Below, piece after piece: positions 61,109 through 64,000 of a DNA stretch of 64,000 nt. Origin of the DNA: a virus; IMG/VR virus record IMGVR_UViG_3300045131_002121, positions 1-64,000 of that record; one strand, given 5' to 3'. The notes below the pieces were generated by a model. It was given only the letters and a program-made list of their open reading frames with translations. It had not been told where the DNA came from and searched no databases. The position numbers and the translations under genes are program-made. Each line of letters begins with the position of its first letter. Positions within the stretch are counted from its first letter, which is position 1.

Positions 61109-62047
61109 ATGAGTCAGAAAAAGCTGTCCGCGGCCCAGTCCAATGCTGCATTCTTCGGTATGCTCGAAAAGGGCCATATCAAAGCCGCAGCGGATATGGT
61201 GACCGACTTCACCCGCGTTCGCATCCGTGAATCCTCGTTCTTCGAGAAGATTCTGCCAGCGATCAAGATTGGGGATGACGAACTCACCCCACAACTCAGC
61301 AATGACAAGAACGTCAAGCTGGTCGAACGCGAACCCAATTCACCCGCTGCCATCACGATCCCCTTGGGTCAGCAGCCCATCCAATACTACTTCCGTGGCG
61401 ATCGCTACCCGGTCTTCTTCGACCGTATCGTGACCCATAAGTTCACCAAGGATACCTCGGAACTCCGTACCTACGGTATGGACATCCGCCAGGTCATCTC
61501 GGACAACGCCATCCTCGACATGGATTTCGAGTTCGACCGCAAGATGCTGTCGGCTTGCCAAGCCATCGTCGGACCTCAGGGCGGTATCGTTCCTGAAACC
61601 GGCATCGTCCAAAACGTCAAGATCGTTGATCCCGCGGGCATCACCCGTAACTCGTTGTTCGAGATCAAAAAGATCCTGCCACGTACTTTCGCTCACTTGG
61701 ACGGTGTGACCATCCTGGTCAACAACATCACCATCCATGACGTCAGTAAGTTCACCCGTGACGAAGCCGGTGGCGACCTGTCGCAAGACATGTTGGTCGA
61801 CGGCTTCCAACAGAAGAAACTGATTGGTTGCAACTGGGTTGTCACCAACAAAACTGAACTCGTCGCTGAGTCCAGCTTCTGGGTGTTCGCTTCCCCCGAG
61901 TTCCTGGGCAAGTCCTATGTCCTCGAAGACACCACGATGTACGTCGACAAGCGCGCGTACAACCTGGAGTTCTTTGCTTACGCCGAACGTGGCGCCACCA
62001 TCGCCAACCCCGCCGCGGTCGCCCTGGTGACCATTTCGCAGAACTGA
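61109..62047 (+). CDS. Major capsid protein (HK97-fold predicted)
   Basis: The start has aaggaattgagacc upstream. The 312-residue protein has an N-terminal helical arm (about 1-35). An alternating alpha/beta body follows with FFEKILPAIKI, PIQYYFRGDRYPVFFDRI, a long helix near 140-155 and a C-terminal beta region ending AAVALVTISQN. Position after protease, scaffold-like and decoration-like genes, even composition and a terminator directly after it all fit the most abundant virion protein. Fold assignment is inferred and has not been aligned. Confidence 0.75.
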   Translation: MSQKKLSAAQSNAAFFGMLEKGHIKAAADMVTDFTRVRIRESSFFEKILPAIKIGDDELTPQLSNDKNVKLVEREPNSPAAITIPLGQQPIQYYFRGDRYPVFFDRIVTHKFTKDTSELRTYGMDIRQVISDNAILDMDFEFDRKMLSACQAIVGPQGGIVPETGIVQNVKIVDPAGITRNSLFEIKKILPRTFAHLDGVTILVNNITIHDVSKFTRDEAGGDLSQDMLVDGFQQKKLIGCNWVVTNKTELVAESSFWVFASPEFLGKSYVLEDTTMYVDKRAYNLEFFAYAERGATIANPAAVALVTISQN

Positions 62048-62075
62048 GCCGACGGGTTAGTTTGAAATTGTAATA

Positions 62076-62110
62076 AGACGCCACCTGGGAAACCGGGTGG
62101 CGTCTTTCTT
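62076..62110 (+). terminator. Rho-independent terminator after the major capsid gene
   Basis: AGACGCCACCTGG-GAAA-CCGGGTGGCGTCT forms a 13-bp stem (one T.G wobble) with a GAAA loop, followed by TTCTT. It should end the head-gene transcript. Confidence 0.9.
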
Positions 62111-62124
62111 TGGCAGCCTACCCA

Positions 62125-62147
62125 CCCCGACTTGTTCGGGGGATTTT
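62125..62147 (+). terminator. Second hairpin with short T-run
   Basis: CCCCGA-CTTGT-TCGGGG is followed by GATTTTC. It sits 20 bases after the main terminator and 30 bases before the next start. It may be a backup terminator or a leader structure of the following gene. Confidence 0.45.
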
Positions 62148-62176
62148 CAAGCCTATCCTATCGCATCGGAGCACCC

Positions 62177-62506
62177 ATGAAATCCCGCGAATTACTCTTC
62201 CGGGTTGCACGGAAAATTGCAGCCCACACCGACACCCCTGTTAAACCCCGGAGTGGCACCAATGCGCCGCCGCCACCCCAGCAGCCTACCCAGCCCGACA
62301 CCAACGCCAAGGGTAAGATCACTCCTGCGATGGGCAATCCCAAAGCTGGCAAAAATAAGAAGAAAGCGGGAATCGTAAATAAATTCCTGGAAAAAACCGC
62401 AGCACAGTTCAAGGCAGCTGCACCTCGCCCAGGCCGTCTCGATGGCGACATCGCGTTGACCAAGTTGGCGAGTCGTCACAAGTCTGCTAAGAAGTCCGCA
62501 AAATGA
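62177..62506 (+). CDS. Small basic head-module protein, 109 aa
   Basis: The start at 62177 has a nearby ribosome-binding site (cggagc); an in-frame upstream codon at 62132 would lie within the hairpin. The N-terminus ends VARKIAAH (K13-H17), the same layout as other putative packaged proteins. The rest is Lys/Pro/Ala-rich and probably disordered, with FLEKTAAQFKAA near 74-85. It could bind DNA inside the head. Confidence 0.6.
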   Translation: MKSRELLFRVARKIAAHTDTPVKPRSGTNAPPPPQQPTQPDTNAKGKITPAMGNPKAGKNKKKAGIVNKFLEKTAAQFKAAAPRPGRLDGDIALTKLASRHKSAKKSAK

Positions 62507-62530
62507 ATACTTCAATAGCACACACCATTG

Positions 62531-62565
62531 TTGTAGTTAAATATCCACGTGTTATACTTACGTGG
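62531..62565 (+). promoter_or_regulatory. Sigma70-like promoter with overlapping inverted repeat
   Basis: TTGTAG (62531-62536), a 16-base spacer and TATACT (62553-62558) resemble -35/-10 boxes. The -10 box lies inside the inverted repeat CCACGT-N9-ACGTGG (62545-62565), so a protein bound there would block it. It lies in an unusually A+T-rich stretch just after a terminator-ended unit. Whether this stretch is also translated depends on which start the next gene uses. Confidence 0.45.
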
Positions 62566-62637
62566 ATCAAACCAAATCGCACCCTGGGCCCCGGCGTCTA
62601 CCACTTCGTAGGCGACCACCGCTGCAATATCCGGACG

Positions 62638-62979
62638 ATGTCGCAGCGCCAGGACATCCAGCGTGGTGCCCTTGATCTCTTCTTTGAAGACGGGGACACC
62701 AAGGAGTTCTTGGTCCGCCATCTCCGCCGCTGCCAGGCCGACATCCGGGATTCCGTGATTCGCGCCGAGAAGAATGGCAGGATCCCGGAGCCCGGGGTTA
62801 TCCACCCCCTCCAGGTCAATCTCAACTTCTACGCCAACCTGGCACGTATCCATGGCGTCGAACTCGCGCTGACCCCCAGTGGGGACATCACGGTGGCAGC
62901 GGATCCAGGGTCTAGCGAAGACTCCGAGATCTCAGAAGATGCTGGGGTACCCCGGGAAGACCTCGTTCAGGTGCCCTGA
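62638..62979 (+). CDS. Hypothetical protein, 113 aa (start uncertain)
   Basis: The start at 62638 is preferred because the upstream in-frame stretch from 62503 (coupled ATGA start, 158 residues in total) overlaps a promoter-like sequence and gives an unusual N-terminus. The body is helical (RQDIQRGALDLFFEDGDTKE.., CQADIRDSVIRAEKNG) with an acidic C-terminus. No family is recognised. A head-completion or neck protein is possible from its position after the capsid gene. Confidence 0.5.
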   Translation: MSQRQDIQRGALDLFFEDGDTKEFLVRHLRRCQADIRDSVIRAEKNGRIPEPGVIHPLQVNLNFYANLARIHGVELALTPSGDITVAADPGSSEDSEISEDAGVPREDLVQVP

Positions 62980-62985
62980 CCGAAT

Positions 62986-63004
62986 TGTCTCGGCGCTGGA
63001 GACT
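62986..63004. repeat. TGTCTC-N7-GAGACT element, copy 6
   Basis: GTCTC-GGCGCTG-GAGACTGTTCA lies directly before the start at 63009. The right arm and following GACTGTTCA match the element at 12778, which also continues into ACTGTTCA. Confidence 0.6.
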
Positions 63005-63008
63005 GTTC

Positions 63009-63770
63009 ATGAAAACCGCTGAGCTCCGCCTCGACTTGAAGTCAGCGCTGACCACGTTGGTGCCCCTGCGCCCCGCGGGTCGCCTGGTCCTCGACTCCGC
63101 TGACGACCTCAGCGTGCGTTTAGTCCTCGAGTACGACTCGGAACCCCTTGTTCTCAGGGCTCCATACCCCCGTCTTGGTGTGTTCACCGAGAAGGGCGCC
63201 TTGCTCTTGAGCACGAATTACATCCCAGGTGCGGCGACCTGGGCTCTCGAGAATCCCAACGCTGGCCGGATCCCCTACCAGATCAATGGCAGCAGTCATG
63301 CCTTCGATGTCCTCGACACCCTGAACCCCATCGATCTCGAATGGCGCCTCATCGGGGTATTCGATTCCTTGACCCCCCGTGAGATCACGGCGGTCAAGGG
63401 CATCATAACTTACTCGCCTGGGAAAACTGATGCCGCACCTGGGCCAACCCCAAGTGGGGACTGCTGTGATCAGATCGGTCTCGACATCGAGTTCGAGCTC
63501 GACAACCAAGCCTATTACACCGAGTACACCTGGGATGACGTCACCGGCAACCTCATCACGAAGACGCATTACTCCGACGCCACGAAGTCCACGATTCTCT
63601 TTGTTGTCACCTATGCCTGGTACCCCAGCGATCTCATCCACGTCAAGAGGATCACGAGGGTCCGTGATGGCGCCGTGCTCACGCTCACCTTTGAATGGGC
63701 ACCCCAGGACTCCACTCCTCTTTCCGAAACCTTGGTGTCGGTGACCCGCGTGCTGAACATGGGGCCGTAA
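63009..63770 (+). CDS. Putative virion protein, 254 aa
   Basis: The start at 63009 has ctggaga upstream within an AGTCTC-type inverted repeat (62986-63004), so a protein bound there could affect expression. The product is predicted beta-rich (LRPAGRLVLDSADDLSVRL.., YYTEYTWDDVTGNLITK). It has a CC pair near residue 156. No named family is recognised. It is probably a neck, tail or fibre component. Confidence 0.6.
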   Translation: MKTAELRLDLKSALTTLVPLRPAGRLVLDSADDLSVRLVLEYDSEPLVLRAPYPRLGVFTEKGALLLSTNYIPGAATWALENPNAGRIPYQINGSSHAFDVLDTLNPIDLEWRLIGVFDSLTPREITAVKGIITYSPGKTDAAPGPTPSGDCCDQIGLDIEFELDNQAYYTEYTWDDVTGNLITKTHYSDATKSTILFVVTYAWYPSDLIHVKRITRVRDGAVLTLTFEWAPQDSTPLSETLVSVTRVLNMGP

Positions 63771-63772
63771 CC

Positions 63773-64000
63773 ATGGCCATGAACATCATCCCAGGCGCCC
63801 TGCCTCTTATCGATAACGCCACGTTTGCTGGCCTTCCCCTCACGGAGCCCACTGAAGTGAATTACTGCGGCACCCTTGATATCGTGCTCCCCGAGGGCTT
63901 CCGTGACGCCGTGGGTGCCGACGTAAATATCTCGCATGGGATCTCGATCCCGGCGGCCTGCTTCCCCCAGCCCTTGGGAGCCGAAACCATTTCCCTGGCC
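63773..64000 (+). CDS. Putative virion protein, truncated at the right edge
   Basis: An open frame starts at ATG 63773 (or 63779), two bases after the previous stop, and runs off the window after 76 codons. The visible part (NIIPGALPLIDNATFAGL, YCGTLDIVLPEGF) is beta-like with no known motif. It continues the same operon. Function cannot be judged from the fragment. Confidence 0.55.
   Translation, partial: MAMNIIPGALPLIDNATFAGLPLTEPTEVNYCGTLDIVLPEGFRDAVGADVNISHGISIPAACFPQPLGAETISLA

Overview
The window looks like part of a large double-stranded DNA tailed phage genome, probably a jumbo or 'huge' phage with a contractile tail. Every supported gene lies on the + strand. Genes are packed head to tail, many joined by ATGA or TAATG overlaps. 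The order at the right end (portal, virion proteins, prohead protease, scaffold-like protein, decoration-like protein, major capsid protein) is a head-morphogenesis module. G+C is fairly high overall. More A+T-rich islands occur in the second glycosyltransferase gene (4377-6296), the distal tail-fibre gene and the RNA-polymerase intein. The host cannot be read directly. A 1743-residue protein built like planctomycete/verrucomicrobial autotransporter-associated beta-strand repeat proteins hints at a host or habitat shared with such bacteria, but only weakly.

Region by region. Positions 1-6300 carry surface-glycan enzymes: a capsule-type glycosyltransferase open at the left edge, and two large multidomain proteins combining MptE-like, sialyltransferase-like, DXD glycosyltransferase and methyltransferase modules. 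Positions 6300-8300 hold small unknown proteins, including a local family of repeated short domains. Positions 8370-10922 encode an adenosylcobalamin-dependent (class II) ribonucleotide reductase, closed by a strong terminator. Positions 11162-14061 hold small virion-like proteins and a Cro/CI-type repressor with a perfect palindrome beside it. Positions 14061-21864 encode a tail fibre and the giant beta-helix protein. Positions 21881-28830 hold structural or unknown proteins, a Nudix-HAD fusion and a spermidine-synthase-like protein.

From 29104 the head module begins: a portal gene interrupted by an intein, a 1914-residue putative internal virion protein, several membrane-like proteins, and a multisubunit RNA polymerase. 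The polymerase is encoded in an unusual way. The beta subunit is fused to the N-terminal half of beta' (39627-44153), including the catalytic DFDGD motif. The C-terminal half of beta' is a separate gene (47981-51037) with an intein inside the bridge helix. Four small genes lie between the halves, one of them a membrane-anchored HELAH zincin. The remaining genes run through a prohead protease (57027-58427), scaffold-like protein, decoration-like protein and major capsid protein to the right edge.

How they may work together (inference): because the polymerase sits among head genes, it could be a virion polymerase packaged in the capsid and injected. Ten or so unrelated proteins in this module start with a short basic peptide ending K-x-A-A-E or similar near residue 15. 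This resembles capsid-targeting peptides removed by a prohead protease. A short inverted repeat, AGTCTC-N6/7-GAGACT, occurs six times, once beside the repressor gene and once at the beta/beta' fusion junction.
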